NCBI GenBank assembly: GCA_014904985.1 | Contig: MU128925.1 | Location: 337,988 to 401,987, forward strand | Source: Hydnum rufescens UP504 | Lineage: Eukaryota; Basidiomycota; Agaricomycetes; Cantharellales; Hydnaceae | Direction: 5' to 3' | DNA length: 64,000 nucleotides | Shown here: positions 1 through 10,784 of the stretch, piece by piece | How positions within the stretch are numbered: position 1 is the stretch's first letter | How the letters are laid out: the number at the start of each line of letters is the position of its first letter | Made by a program: the position numbers and the translations under genes | Notes under the pieces: generated by a model | What the model was told of the DNA's origin: nothing | The model's input: the letters and a program-made list of their open reading frames with translations, nothing else | The model's database searches: none

Positions 1-53
1 CGCCCATATAACTCTCGGAAAGCCACGTTCACACCTTTTCGAATGGTACCAAA
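1..53. repeat. Edge of a dispersed repeat
   Basis: These bases closely match 13,525-13,565 and, inverted, 50,842-50,882. The shared blocks are CCCATATAAC, GAAAGC, CACACCTTT and GGTACCAAA. The window therefore starts inside a third, cut copy of the element described at 13,498. Here the match stops where the CAG-rich tract begins. Confidence 0.7.
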
Positions 54-110
54 GCAGCAGCAATGGCAGCAGCAGCAGCAGCAGCAATGCAGCAGCAGCA
101 ACGGCAACAG
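54..110. repeat. CAG-rich microsatellite, outer end of the left arm
   Basis: Imperfect CAG triplets lead into GTGCATGACCACAACCACGTG. The same arrangement occurs in reverse complement at 10,640-10,743, so this marks the outer end of the left arm of the long inverted structure. Confidence 0.8.
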
Positions 111-130
111 TGCATGACCACAACCACGTG

Positions 131-1419
131 ACCACACACCCGCTGATGCGGGTGTGTGGTCATAAGGTAAGTTTTATCTCAATAGATACAATAGCGCAAA
201 AGAGTAGTGCAAGCTACTCTTTTTGCACTGCTTTCAATTCTTCTACTAACATACTTTTATTATTCCAGGTCATGGCCTGGTCCCAGGTACTGAATGAAAC
301 CCCACCAAACAAACCAAACTAACGACACCACGCCAAATGAACCCCCCGAACGAAATCCTGCTGAGCAAAACCACACCAAATGACAACGCAATATGACGAG
401 GACGCCAGCAATGGGGATGGGCCAATTGAGTGGCTCAACGACACCACACCCAATGACACTGCCGACATCATGCCCACAGAACCACACCCACCTCAGTGGG
501 TGTGGTTCTACATAAGGTAAGTAAGGTCTAATGGCACAAAAAGAGCAGTGAATGCTGCTCTTTTTGCGCTGGTTTTAATTTAAAACTAACACGTTATTTA
601 TTATCCTAGGTTACTGCCTGAAGTACATACAGCAAGATGAAGACCCACCGAATGAACCCCCCCCCACAAATGACAACACCCCTGCGAAACGAAAGCCACA
701 AATGCGCCCTGCCAAAAGAACAAGCGCCAAACAAAACCCAGGAACGAGGACGCATGACACAGGACCACAGAACCCCCAGACAAACCACACACCCGCCAAA
801 GCGGGTGTGTGGTAATCTTAAGATAAGTTTTTATTGTGCCAAAGGAGCAGCGTATGCTGCTCCTTTTGTGTAGGTTTTTCTTTCTTTTTTACTAACATAT
901 TATTCATTTTTTATTATAGTTTCTAGGTTAACGAGTCCGCGCCCAACAACCCCCAAACCCACCTGAGCCCCATATGAAAACCCGATAGAGGAAGGCATGC
1001 GACCGCAGTACGAACGAGTACCACACCTGCTTGGGTGGGTGTGGTACTACAAGGTAAGTAAAGCTGTACACCCCCAACGGCGCAAAAAGAGCAGCGAATG
1101 CTGCTCTTTTTGTGCCAGTTTTAATTTTCTAACTAATACATCTATCATTCTAGGCTCTCGCTTTAAATGAAGACCCATGAAAGGAAACTGCCCCCCCCCC
1201 CCGAAACGATAACCCACTGAAACCCATGACGATGACATGCCAAACAAAGACATGAAACAACACCGGAACCCACATGAACCACACATCCGCTATGGTGGGT
1301 GTGTGGTTCGATACAAGGTAAGTAACCTCATGTACCCACAACAGCATAAAAAGAGCAGCAGATGCTGCTCTTTTTATGCTGGTTTTAATTTTTTACTAAC
1401 ACATTATTTATTATTCTAG
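131..1419 (+). repeat. Array A: five intron-like hairpin modules, plus strand
   Basis: Five modules share one layout. An exonic palindrome of the type ACCACACACCCGC-loop-GCGGGTGTGTGGT ends a few bases before a donor. An internal hairpin follows, CAAAAAGAGCAGC-loop-GCTGCTCTTTTTG, then a CTAAC branch site and an acceptor. Intron-like bodies: 167-268, 517-609, about 822-926 (donor reads ATAAGT, so doubtful), 1054-1153 and 1318-1419. Exonic palindromes: 131-160, 480-507, 784-813, 1018-1047 and 1277-1308. The 93-105 nt bodies look like real spliceosomal introns. The exon-like spacers of 150-250 nt are C/A-rich, repeat CCAAATGAC-type units, and have stops in every frame I followed, so I do not call a protein. 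They may be introner-like elements or a spliced non-coding transcript. Confidence 0.85.
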
Positions 1420-1724
1420 GTACTGCCTTACCACAAACACCAAAATGAAGACCCGCCAAAGGAACCCCCCCCAGGGAATGACAATGCCCCCACCACACAG
1501 AAACCAACAATGCGACCCACCAAAATGAGTGCCGAATGAAACCCACCGAACTGAGGAGTGAAACCAGGCCAGACCACACACCCACTACCACAGGTGTGTC
1601 CACCCCAACAGACACTAGGGACCAGTCCAAATGACCAGCCCAACAGTGAACCACCAAGCCATGGCCCCCTTCCCTTGAAATGGCCAGTGACGAGCCTGCC
1701 GAGTCCTGATGAAGAAGCAGAAGG

Positions 1725-2107
1725 CACCACACACCCACTAGGCCGGGTGTGTGGTGCTATTAGGTTGTTTTTTTTTTTTTTTAATTTCTACAGACAGTGC
1801 CACACCCGCTTGAGCGGGTGTGGTGCTACTTAGTTTTTTTTTTAAGTTTCTACAGATGGTACCACACACCCGCCCAAGTGGGTGTGTGCTACTAAGTAGT
1901 TTTTTTATTTTTTATTTTTATTTTATTTTTAAGGACGGTACCACACACCTGCCCATGTGGGTGTGTGGTGCTACTAAGTAGTTTTGTTATTTTTATTTAT
2001 TTTTAAGGACAGTACCACACACCTGCCCATGCAGGTGTGGTGCTACTAAGTAGTTTTTTTATTTTATTTCTACGGACAGTACCACACCTGCCCAAGTGGG
2101 TGTGGTA
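1725..2107 (+). repeat. Tandem palindromes separated by T-rich spacers
   Basis: Six palindromes of the same CCACACCCGC/GCGGGTGTGG family sit at about 1725-1756, 1799-1826, 1858-1892, 1938-1970, 2012-2042 and 2079-2107. Each is followed by GTGCTACTAAGTAG-like sequence and a poly-T spacer. They keep the exonic palindrome but lack the internal hairpin and acceptor, so they look like degenerate or precursor forms of the modules in array A. A mirrored, shorter set lies at 8,300-8,467. Confidence 0.8.
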
Positions 2108-2127
2108 TTTTTTTACTAATTGAATTT

Positions 2128-2128
<1 letters not shown>

Positions 2129-2159
<31 letters not shown>
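2129..2159. repeat. AAAT microsatellite
   Basis: About seven AAAT units. A matching ATTT tract is at 8,275-8,297 in the opposite arm. Confidence 0.9.
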
Positions 2160-2239
2160 GTCCTAATTGGGCGAGTGCTCAACATGCAAATGGGTAACCA
2201 GAAAGCCTGCCTAGGCAGGCCTCAAATATATGTATAATA

Positions 2240-2512
2240 AGTGATAATAAATAAATAATTATAAATGGAACACTATTATCACTGATAAGTCCATATGGCC
2301 TGCTGTCCTGCAAGTCTGAGATTCTCTAAGTCCCAGTTTCAGCCAATTTTTGGCCAATTTTCAGCCATTTTGGCCAATTCTGGGCCAGAAGGTGCAGGCC
2401 ATAAAATGGCCATTTCGGCCAGAATAGTGATGGGACCTACTTAGGTACCATTATCTGCCCCAAACGTGGTACCTAACTAGGTAGGCTTAGATGACTGACC
2501 AAGGTGGTTCAG
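2240..2512 (+). repeat. Inner inverted repeat, left copy
   Basis: This block recurs inverted at 7,950-8,213 with roughly 90% identity by eye. It includes AAGTCTGAGATTCTCTAAG, several GGCCAATTTT units and a hairpin built on ACCTACTTAGGTACCA and TGGTACCTAACTAGGT (2,427-2,483). Together with the outer arrays it makes inverted arms of about 2.5-2.8 kb around the captured genes. Confidence 0.9.
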
Positions 2513-2519
2513 TATCATT

Positions 2520-3836
2520 CAACTGGATTGAGACTCACCTGATCTGTCTCAAGAATAAAATTCTCGATGAGTTGATGTAGTGTATCCGCATTCCACTGAT
2601 CCTGTTGCTGCATTGGGACACCGAACTGGGTGATCCGAGACTGTGTTGCACTGCAGATATGTTAGTAAGCTAATCAAAATGGAGTAGTGGAAACAACTGA
2701 CTCGTCCACTATGTCTCTGCAGGAATCTTTGATGTTGCTTGGAACAGCTTGGTTGTTCATGAGGATTTTGAGTCTCTCACAGTGCAGCCTATACACTTCC
2801 CAGTGCCGTCCCCCATGTACGGCAATATGGTTTCTCAATGTTGACACCCCAGTTTTCGCAGCGAAATAGCATTTAAGCCTCGCACTTTCAAGCCCTCCTT
2901 CTTCAACTCACTAGTATTGTGAGTACTTGATCAAATGATGCATGTCTACTACTCACATACACACAAGGCATGCCTGCATTAGCTCATCTACTTGTTTGTC
3001 CAGGTTTTTGTGTACCTCAGGTCTTCCAAATACACCATCAAGATTGTGGGTGGCATCACTTTTCTTTGGATGGCTTTCCGCAATTAACACAGCCGAGGCC
3101 TTGTCTGCAGTAGCAAACTCTGCTGCTTTGTTATCTTGGGTACACAAACCTTCATCAGTGTCCGAATTAATATCATTGACATGCTGTTTCTTGGTGGCTT
3201 GTTGATCACTGCAGGATTTGTCTGATGGGCTCTCGTTGTCACTATCGGAAAGAATCATGGCCTTCCTCTTTGCCAATCGCCAAGCTCGAGACATTTCCCC
3301 ACCCCCCTAGCAGCCATGAGGATTTTCCCATTGTTTGACCTGTTTAAGGTACTGACTTTTGCATGGGCTCTTTGAGCTGACACCTTTTTCTTCGCATTAT
3401 GACTACTATGGGGATGAATGGGCTCCCCAGCCCCAAGAGTCTTTAAATTGTTTGAATTGATGCCAAATGCCGCAAAGGCAGCATGGACCCCGGCAGACTT
3501 TTTTGTGGTGGAGCATAGCTTCAATTCTTGACCCGTCCTTTTTTGGGATGGAATGTCCTTGTGTGCAACCTTTTTGATTAGGCGCTTATGCTGGTCACCT
3601 ATGGAGGTACGCAAGACTTCATCAGAGTCCTGTTTATCCAAATCATATGAGAGTGTTGTGTGGTTTGATTTGTAGCCTAGATTATGAGGAAACTTCTTGG
3701 CTACAAGACAAGCCTTAGCTGCCAGGGTGTCGGGGCTGATGTCCAACTCTAAGAGGGAGGGGTCTTTGAGATTACCATGACGGTCCAGAGCAGGTTGGTC
3801 AGGGTCTGTGTGAGGGCTTTCATTATCAGACATTTT
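2520..3836 (-). pseudogene. hAT-like transposase gene, 5' fragment
   Basis: Read on the minus strand, this encodes an acidic/Ser-rich N-terminus starting MSDNESPHTD (about 3,836-3,257). A one-base shift in a G-rich tract near 3,300 leads to a second acidic stretch with SDSDNESPSD (to about 2,960). Next comes an exon (about 2,890-2,692) with CYFAAKTGVSTLRNHI and a following HGGRHW, which resembles the BED-type zinc finger of hAT transposases. After a GTCAG...TACTAACATATCTGCAG intron (about 2,691-2,642), the last exon (2,641-2,520) reads ATQSRITQFGVP to FILETDQ and ends at a GTGAGT donor. The catalytic part that should follow is missing; the inner inverted repeat begins there. The family call rests on the finger-like exon and the usual spacing, not on a catalytic core. 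Confidence 0.55.
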
Positions 3837-3925
3837 GGGTAGGCGAGAAATTTTGAAGTCAGAGATTTCAAATAATTCCCAGAGCCTCTGCACAATACAG
3901 GAACAGATTTCAAATCACGTTCTCA

Positions 3926-6900
3926 TTGATTGGACCCAGCACATTTTTGTATGCGGTCAACCGATTATCTTCTCCATCACTACCATTGACCACACCAATG
4001 GTACTAGGGAACTCCATCGTCATTATCTTCCACATTACAGGCATGCGCAAAGGGTTGATAACCCCTATGTTCTTATGGCCTACAGAGGTTGCTCAGCCCC
4101 TGACTGTGTATGTGTTTACTGGTCAAGGATCCCAGGAACCAGGTATGGGCATGGATTTGTACAGCAGCTCCCCCACGGCTTGGGCTGTTTGGGACGGTGC
4201 CAACGAACACTTGCTTGCCATTTATGGGTTCTCGATTATCGAGCTGGTCAAGCAAAATCCCAAACAGAAAACTATTCACTTCAGTGGAATTAAGGGCCAA
4301 GCAATTCGTCAATGCTACATTGACATGACTTATGACACCATGGATAAGGATGGTAATGTCAAGACTCTCCCTCTGTTTGCAGATATCAACAATCGCACTC
4401 CGAAGTATACATTCAGCCATCCTAGTGGTTTGCTCTTCACTACTCAGTTCATGCAGATCGCCCTTGTCATCACTGAGAAGGCTGCATTCGACAACATGCA
4501 TTCTAAAGACCTGGTGCAGCCAAACTGTGCGTTCGCCAGTCATTCACTCAGGGAGTACTCTGCCCTTGCGTCTATTGCTGATGTCCTCCCAGTTTCATCT
4601 CTCGTTGATGTTGTGTTCTATCGTGGTATTACCATGCAACATGCCATGGAATGTGATGCTCATAACAGGTCTAATTATGCGATGTGTGCTGTGAACCCTA
4701 GTTGCATCTCTAAGACCTTCAATGAGGTGGCTCTTCATGAAGTTGTTGAGGTCATTGCCCATCATAGTAATGTCCTTCTGGAGATTGTTATAATGTTGAG
4801 GTGCAATTTCGTGCTGCTACCGTCATGCTCGTAGTCATGTACTGGTTTCACAGGGATCTCAATATGTCTGCACTGGAGACTTACTGGCCCTTCAATCCCT
4901 CATGAACGTTCTCAACTATCTCAAGAAGGAGAATATTGATATCCAGAAGGTGCTATTCTTTCAGAACCCCTTTTGTTCCCTTCGGCTAATACTTGGTCGC
5001 AGCTTATGAAGACCTATTCTGTTGATCGGGTCAAAGAAACGCTACAAGAAATAGTCGACAATTGCATTAAGGCTGCTCACCAGAAGCAAGAGGCCGATGA
5101 TGGCTACATTGTCCTCAAGTGTGGCTTCACCACCATCCCACTCCCTGGAATTGATGTCCCATTCCACTCTCAATACCTCTGGGCGGGTGTCATGCCATTC
5201 TGAGCCTGTAAGTCCTGCTAAGCAACTCGGATCCAGTTCTCATAATAACCATCTTGATTATCAAGATCTCTCCAAAAAAATCAACTCCACTCACCTGAAC
5301 CCTGATCTCCTCGTTGGCAAGTACATTCCCAACCTAATTGCCAAGCCTTTTGAAATTTCTCGGGAATATGCCCAGATCATCTATGATCAGACCTTGTCTC
5401 CTCGTCTTGACAAGGTCCTGAAGAACTGGGAATGTGATAACTGGACCAGTCCCAAACAATGCCAGAACCTTGCATATACTATCCTTGTAGAACTGTTGAC
5501 CTATCAATTTGCCTCCCCCATCCAGTGGATTGAGATGCAGGACTTATTGTTCTCTCAGTATCATTTCGAGCAACTGATTGAGCTCAGACCTGGTCCTACT
5601 CTGACTGGCATGGCCACTCGAACTCTCAAGGCGAAGTATGAGGCATCCGATGACTCCATCAGTTGGACTCGTGTAATCAACTGCCATGTGAAGAATACCA
5701 AGGAGATCTACTACCAATTTGAGGATGAAGCAGCGGCTGCTGATACCGATGCAGCTGCAGACTCACCTGCCACAACAGCCAACACTGCGTCCATTCCCAT
5801 CGCAGCTGCTGTTGTGGCACCTGCACCGTCGAGTGGTCCTGTTGCTTCCATCGCAGACGAACCCCTCAAAGCCCTTGACACCCTTCGCATCATTATTGCC
5901 CAGAAACTTAAAAAGAAGGTCGAGGAGATTCCTCTCTCAAAGTCCATTAAAGATCTCATTGGCGGGAAGTCGACCCTCCAAAATGAGATCCTTGGTGATC
6001 TCAATCTTGAGTTTGTATCCACCCCGGAGAAGGGAGAAGAGCTGCCCCTGGACGAGCTTGGATCGTCACTCAGTACTGGTGATTCTGGTGCTCTCGGCAA
6101 GCATACTACTGGCCTGATTTCTCACCTCATTGGAGGCAAGACGCCCGGTGGCTTTAATTTGAGCACCATTAAAGCCTACCTTACTAAGACCTGGGGATTG
6201 GGTCCTTCACATTCCAATGGTGTACTGCTCCTTGGTCTGACTGTCGAGCCTCCTAAGCATCTTGGATCAGAAGCCGAAGCCAAGACTTGGTTGGATGCCA
6301 TCATTGCAGCATATGCCCGGCAAGCTGGGATTTCACTGTTGTCTGGTGCCACCTCTGGAGGTGGTGGAGGTGGCGGTGGCACTGTCATCAATAGTGAAGA
6401 GTTTATTAAATTCCAGGTGGAGCAACACGAGTTCACAAGATGCCAAGTCAAATTGTACATGCACTATCTCGATCTGGATCCATGCAAAGGAGCACATACT
6501 GCGAACAGTGAGAAATATAACATGCAGGCACTCCAAGATAAGCTGGATGCCATTAACCGCGAGCATGGTGATGCCTACATCAATGGTATTCAACCCATCT
6601 TCAAACCTCTTAAGGCTCGCCATTTTGATTCCTCTTGGAACTGGGTTCGACAGGACGCTCTCATCATGTGGTATGATATTTTGTATGGCTGTATCTCTAC
6701 TGTTGATCACAAGATCACCACCCAGTGTATTGCAATTATCAATCGTGCTGACGAATCTCTCTCAGAGTACATGCAGTACTATGTTGATCATTGCAATCCT
6801 GGTCATGGAGAAATGTACCGGCTGGGCAAAGAATTCGGCCAACAACTCATCAACAACTGCCAGGAGGCTGTCAGACATCCTCTGTTGTACAAAGACAGTA

Positions 6901-7547
6901 CATGTGATTTCTTGTTATGGGTAAACAACACTAACACTGCATGGTTTCAGTGACATTCCCCACCGCTCCTTGCATGGAGGTGACACCTGCAGGGAATATC
7001 ATCTACATGGAAGTTGTTCACAAGAATGTTCGTAAACTGGAGGCATATGTCGAGGAGGTGGCGATGGGTGGTGCGACACCCCATGCAGTCAATATCCAGA
7101 AGGTGCAGGATGACATTCTCAAACTGTGGAACATTGTCAAGTCACAGCCAGAGATTAGTCAAGAGCAAAAGAACCGGATCAAGGTGCTTTTATGATGGCA
7201 TTGTTCATTCGCTGAAGAAGAACCCTTCAGAGGTGCATTCAAGAACTTCCCATCAGACTCATCGATCTTCCTCACAGTTCTTCCAACCTCAAATATCTAC
7301 ACCTCCTACTGCCCTACCTGAGGACCGAATTCCTCACTTTCACCTTAAGTACAAAGCCTGTACAAACCAGGAGTACTCTAGCAACTTGACTAGCATATAT
7401 CTCGATGTTCTCAATGAAATTGCTACATCCAGCATGACCTTCAAGGTTAAGAATGTCTTGCTAACTGGAGTGGCAAAGGTTCAATCAGTATTGAGGTCAT
7501 CAATGATCTGCTTTCCGGTGATGCTCATATTGTCATCACAACTTTGA
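3926..7547 (+). pseudogene. Captured fragment of a single-chain type I fatty acid synthase
   Basis: The segment starts in the malonyl/palmitoyl transferase domain (FTGQGSQEPGMGMDLY, about 4,110). It passes the acyltransferase loop (4,530-4,570) and continues without a break in domain order into the alpha-subunit N-terminus (LTYQFASPIQWIEMQD, about 5,500). The acyl carrier domain follows (LIGGKSTLQNEILGDL, about 5,960-6,005, serine site kept), then the linker, ending at the first strand of the ketoreductase (NVLLTGV, about 7,450). The transferase motif usually written GHSLGE reads SHSLRE here, so the loop around the catalytic serine is altered. Frames shift near 4,790, 4,960, 5,205, 6,945, 7,195 and 7,470. 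A 53-nt GT...CAG insert at 4,801-4,853 falls between VE and GSQYV and looks like a retained intron, which points to capture at the DNA level. It is a dead fragment. Confidence 0.9.
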
Positions 7548-7664
7548 GATATAGCTGCTAGTCTGAAATATTTTCAGAGCATTTCCAGGTGTTGTTGTGC
7601 ATATTAGGGTCTTGTGGGTGTGGTCATTGGGTAACAGTTTGCCATCCTAATCGACCCAGCAAAT

Positions 7665-7760
7665 TGAAATACTATATTAATTGTTGTGATCCTGATCATG
7701 GAGAAATGTACTGGCTAGGCAAAGAATTCAGCCAGGAACTTATTAATAAGACCTTGAACT
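7665..7760 (+). pseudogene. Second, diverged copy of a FAS segment
   Basis: Reads YYINCCDPDHGEMYWLGKEF in one frame, a diverged repeat of the segment at about 6,778-6,866 (YYVDHCNPGHGEMYRLGKEF). It lies beyond the end of the main fragment, so the captured gene was partly duplicated inside the element. Confidence 0.75.
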
Positions 7761-7949
7761 AGAATTTTGAGCTCACAAGATACTGTAAGATAAGAAGCCA
7801 ATATGGCCAGAGTATACCCCCCTACTACTTGAGGTTCAGGTTTAAACCGGGTTCCAGACTGGTTTCCTGATTAAGGAAGGAGGCAAAACCTGAACCTGAC
7901 TGTGGGAAAACCACATGGAACCTGACCTCAATGGAACCGGACCTAGGCA

Positions 7950-8213
7950 CCTTGGTCAGTCATCTAAGCCTACCTAGTTAGGTACCACTTCCAGGGCAGA
8001 TAATGGTACCTAAGTAGGTCCCATCACTATTTTGGCCGAAATGGCCATTTTTATGATTTCACCTCCTGGCCCAGAATTGGCCAAAATGGCCAAAAATTGG
8101 CCAAAAATTGGCTGAAACTGGGACTTAGAGAATCTCAGACTTGCAGCAGGCCATATGGGCTTATCGGGGATAACATGTTCCATTTATAATTATTATTTAT
8201 TTATTATCACTGC
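7950..8213 (-). repeat. Inner inverted repeat, right copy
   Basis: Reverse complement of 2,240-2,512, including the TAGGTACC hairpin (7,971-8,025) and the GGCCAAAA-type units. The sequence just outside it runs through an AT-rich tract into array C, mirroring the left side. Confidence 0.9.
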
Positions 8214-8299
8214 TACCCCCAGTCAGTGGGGTTTAATTTGGCAGTTCTGTTTTATTCTTACTGAGTTGTTTATTTTTTATTTATTTATTTATTTAAAAA

Positions 8300-8467
8300 G
8301 TCACCACACTCACTAAGGTGTGGTACCATCCATAGAAATTTAAAATAAAATTTAAAAAAAACTATCTAGTGGCACCACACCTGCTTAGGTGGGTGTGGTA
8401 CCATCCGTAGAAACTTAAAAACAAAAACTATGTAGTAGTACCACACCCACTTGGGCAGGTGTGGTCG
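8300..8467 (-). repeat. Tandem palindromes, right arm
   Basis: Three palindromes (about 8,302-8,332, 8,372-8,401 and 8,439-8,467) with A-rich spacers mirror the T-rich set at 1,725-2,107. The copy number differs: three here, six on the left. Confidence 0.8.
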
Positions 8468-8530
8468 GGGGTGCAGCTTGGCACTTCACTGTTGGGGTAG
8501 GTCATCATTTCGGGGGTTTCAATTTGGATC

Positions 8531-10642
8531 CTAGAATCATACTGTATGTTAGTAAAAAAAATTGAAGTGATGCAAAAGGAGCAGCTTGTGCTGCTCCTTT
8601 TGCATTGTTGCACATATAGAAATTTGAAAAAAAAACCTTTGTAGTACCACACACCCACCAAAGTGGGTATGTGGTACTGTTTTGTACTGGCTGGGTGTCA
8701 TTTTGGGGGTTCGCGGGCATCCGTTCTCACAGCTGTCTTTGGCAGGGTCATGGGTCTTTGATTTGGGGGTTAGTGCGGGTGGTAGGCTCAGGTGAAAATC
8801 TAGGAATAAATAACATGTTAGTAAAGAAAAAATAAAAAGAAAGCCATGCAAAAGGAGCAGCATACGCTGCTCCTCTTGCGCGATCCTACTTATCTTGAAA
8901 TTACCACACACCCACTTCAGCAGGTGTGTGGTTCATCTGGGGTCCCTGGACCTTGCATCATGTGTCCCCATTTCTGGGTTTCATTTGGTGGGTTGCGTTT
9001 GGGACTCTCTGTTGGCGGGTGTGTTGTCATTTCCAAAGGGGGGGGGTTTTGTTTGGCAGTGGTTCAGGCAAGAACCTAGAACCTAGAATAATGAATTTGT
9101 TAGTTAAAAATAAAAATGGACACAAAAAGAGCAGCAAGGCTGCTCTTTTTGTGCCCTTGGGGTGCATTACTTACCTTGTATAGAACCACACACCCGCGAT
9201 GGCAGGTGTGTGGTTCGTACCAGTTTTGGCATCATCCCATGTCTTTGTTTGGCGCATCGTCATTCACGGGCATGTTATCATTCGGGGGGGGGGTGGGGTC
9301 GCACCATGGGTCTTCATTTGTATTTGTGGTGATACCTAGAGTAAAGATTTATTAATTAAAAAATTAAAAGTGACGCAAAAAGAGCAGCTTTCGCTGCTCT
9401 TTTTGCACCACAGTATCTATTGAGGGGGGGGGACTCACCTGAACTAGTACCACACCCCCACTGAAGCGGGTGTGTGGTACTCCCTTTGCACCCTGGTCGC
9501 ATACTTGGTTCTGTACGGGGGGCTGGTCATCACTTGGGTGGGTGTTTTGTTTCGCGGGTCTCAGTTCAGATCCTAGAGTGAGAATGTCAATTAGTAAAAA
9601 AAATTCAAAGTGACACAAAGGGAGCAGCTTATGCTGCTCCTTTTGTGTCGTTGTACATATAGAAATCAAATTAAAAAATAAAAACCTTGTAGGACCACAC
9701 CCACTGAAGTGGGTGTGGTCCTTGGTTTGTACCATGGTCGTGTGGTTCATACTCAGTATGGGGCTTGGTCATCATGTTGGGGGTTTGAACTCTCGCAGGT
9801 TTCGTTTGGCGGGTCCATTGCCGTTCTCATGTGTTTGCTTGGTGGGGTCATGGGTTCAGACAACCTAAAATAACATATAATATGTTAGTAAAAAGGAAAA
9901 AAGAAAAGCCACGCAAAAGGAGCAGCATACACTGCTCCTTTTGCGTGGTTATATGCTCACCTTAAAATTACCACACACCCGCCGAAGCAGGTGTGTGGTT
10001 CGTCTCTTTGTGTGGCACATTGTCGTTTGGGGTCCCCTCTGCAGGTGTGTTATCATTGTGGGGGGCTTGCTTCATGGGTCTTCGGTCTTCATTTGTGACA
10101 ATACTGTACCTAGAATAAAAAATCATTAGTTAAAAAGAATTAAAAGCAACACAAAAGAGCAGCTTTTGCTGCTCTTTTTGCGTTGTCAGGGGTGTGTTAC
10201 ATGCCTTGTATAGATAGAACCACACACCTGCAGTAGCAGGTGTGTGGTTCATCTCTTCGTTCACGGGTCTCCTTTGTGGGCAGGCTTGCTGCTTGGGTCT
10301 TCATTTATGGCAATACCTAGAATAAAATATAATTAGTTACAAAATTAAAAGCGATGCAAAAAGAGCAGCTTTCGCTGCTCTTTTTGTGTGGCTGCATCTA
10401 TTAGGGGGGAGACTCACCTTAAATAGAACCACACCCGCCGCAGTGGGTGTGGTTCCTGGGCTCACTCATTGGGCAGCCTGTCATTTGTTGTTTTGGTTTT
10501 GATCTGGAGGAATAGAGGCTACATTAGTATAAAAATTCATGGCAGCACAAAAAGAGTAGCTTGTGCTACTCTTTTGCGGTATTGTATTTACTGAGACAAA
10601 ACTTACCTTATAACCACACACCTGCATCAGCAGGTGTGTGGT
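8531..10642 (-). repeat. Array C: nine intron-like hairpin modules, minus strand
   Basis: Same layout as array A on the minus strand. Bodies lie at 8531-8636, about 8810-8893, 9083-9174, 9336-9438, 9573-9685, 9865-9960, 10110-10204, 10317-10417 and 10504-10606. Read on the minus strand, donors are GTAAGT, GTGAGT or GTGAGC in five of the nine. GTTTTT is used at 8,636 and 9,685, GC at 10,204, and ATAAGT near 8,893. Branch sites are ACTAAC-like and acceptors are TAG or CAG. Modules 1-4 and 5-8 pair off in hairpin type, donor type and flanking text, with an offset of about 1.0 kb, which shows a four-module higher-order repeat. Two hairpin subtypes occur, AAAAAGAGCAGC and AAAAGGAGCAGC. Exonic palindromes flank each donor, the last at 10,613-10,642. 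No protein is called. Confidence 0.85.
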
Positions 10643-10677
10643 CATGTGGTCGTGGTCATGCAGTCGCAGTCGTGCAC

Positions 10678-10743
10678 TGTTGCTGCTGCTGCTGCAGCAG
10701 CTGCAGCAGCTGCAGCTGCTGTTGCTGCTGTTGTTGCTGTTGT
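10678..10743. repeat. CTG/CAG microsatellite, outer end of the right arm
   Basis: CTG triplets interrupted by CTGCAGCAG blocks. It mirrors the CAG tract at 54-110 and ends the right arm. Confidence 0.85.
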
Positions 10744-10784
10744 GTTGTGGTCATGCAGTCACTTGCTGGGTGTGGCTGTGTAGA

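Noticed and set aside
5711..6117. Frames on both strands across the FAS carrier region
   Set aside because: The domain-bearing frame is the plus frame with LIGGKSTLQNE; the others are shadows.
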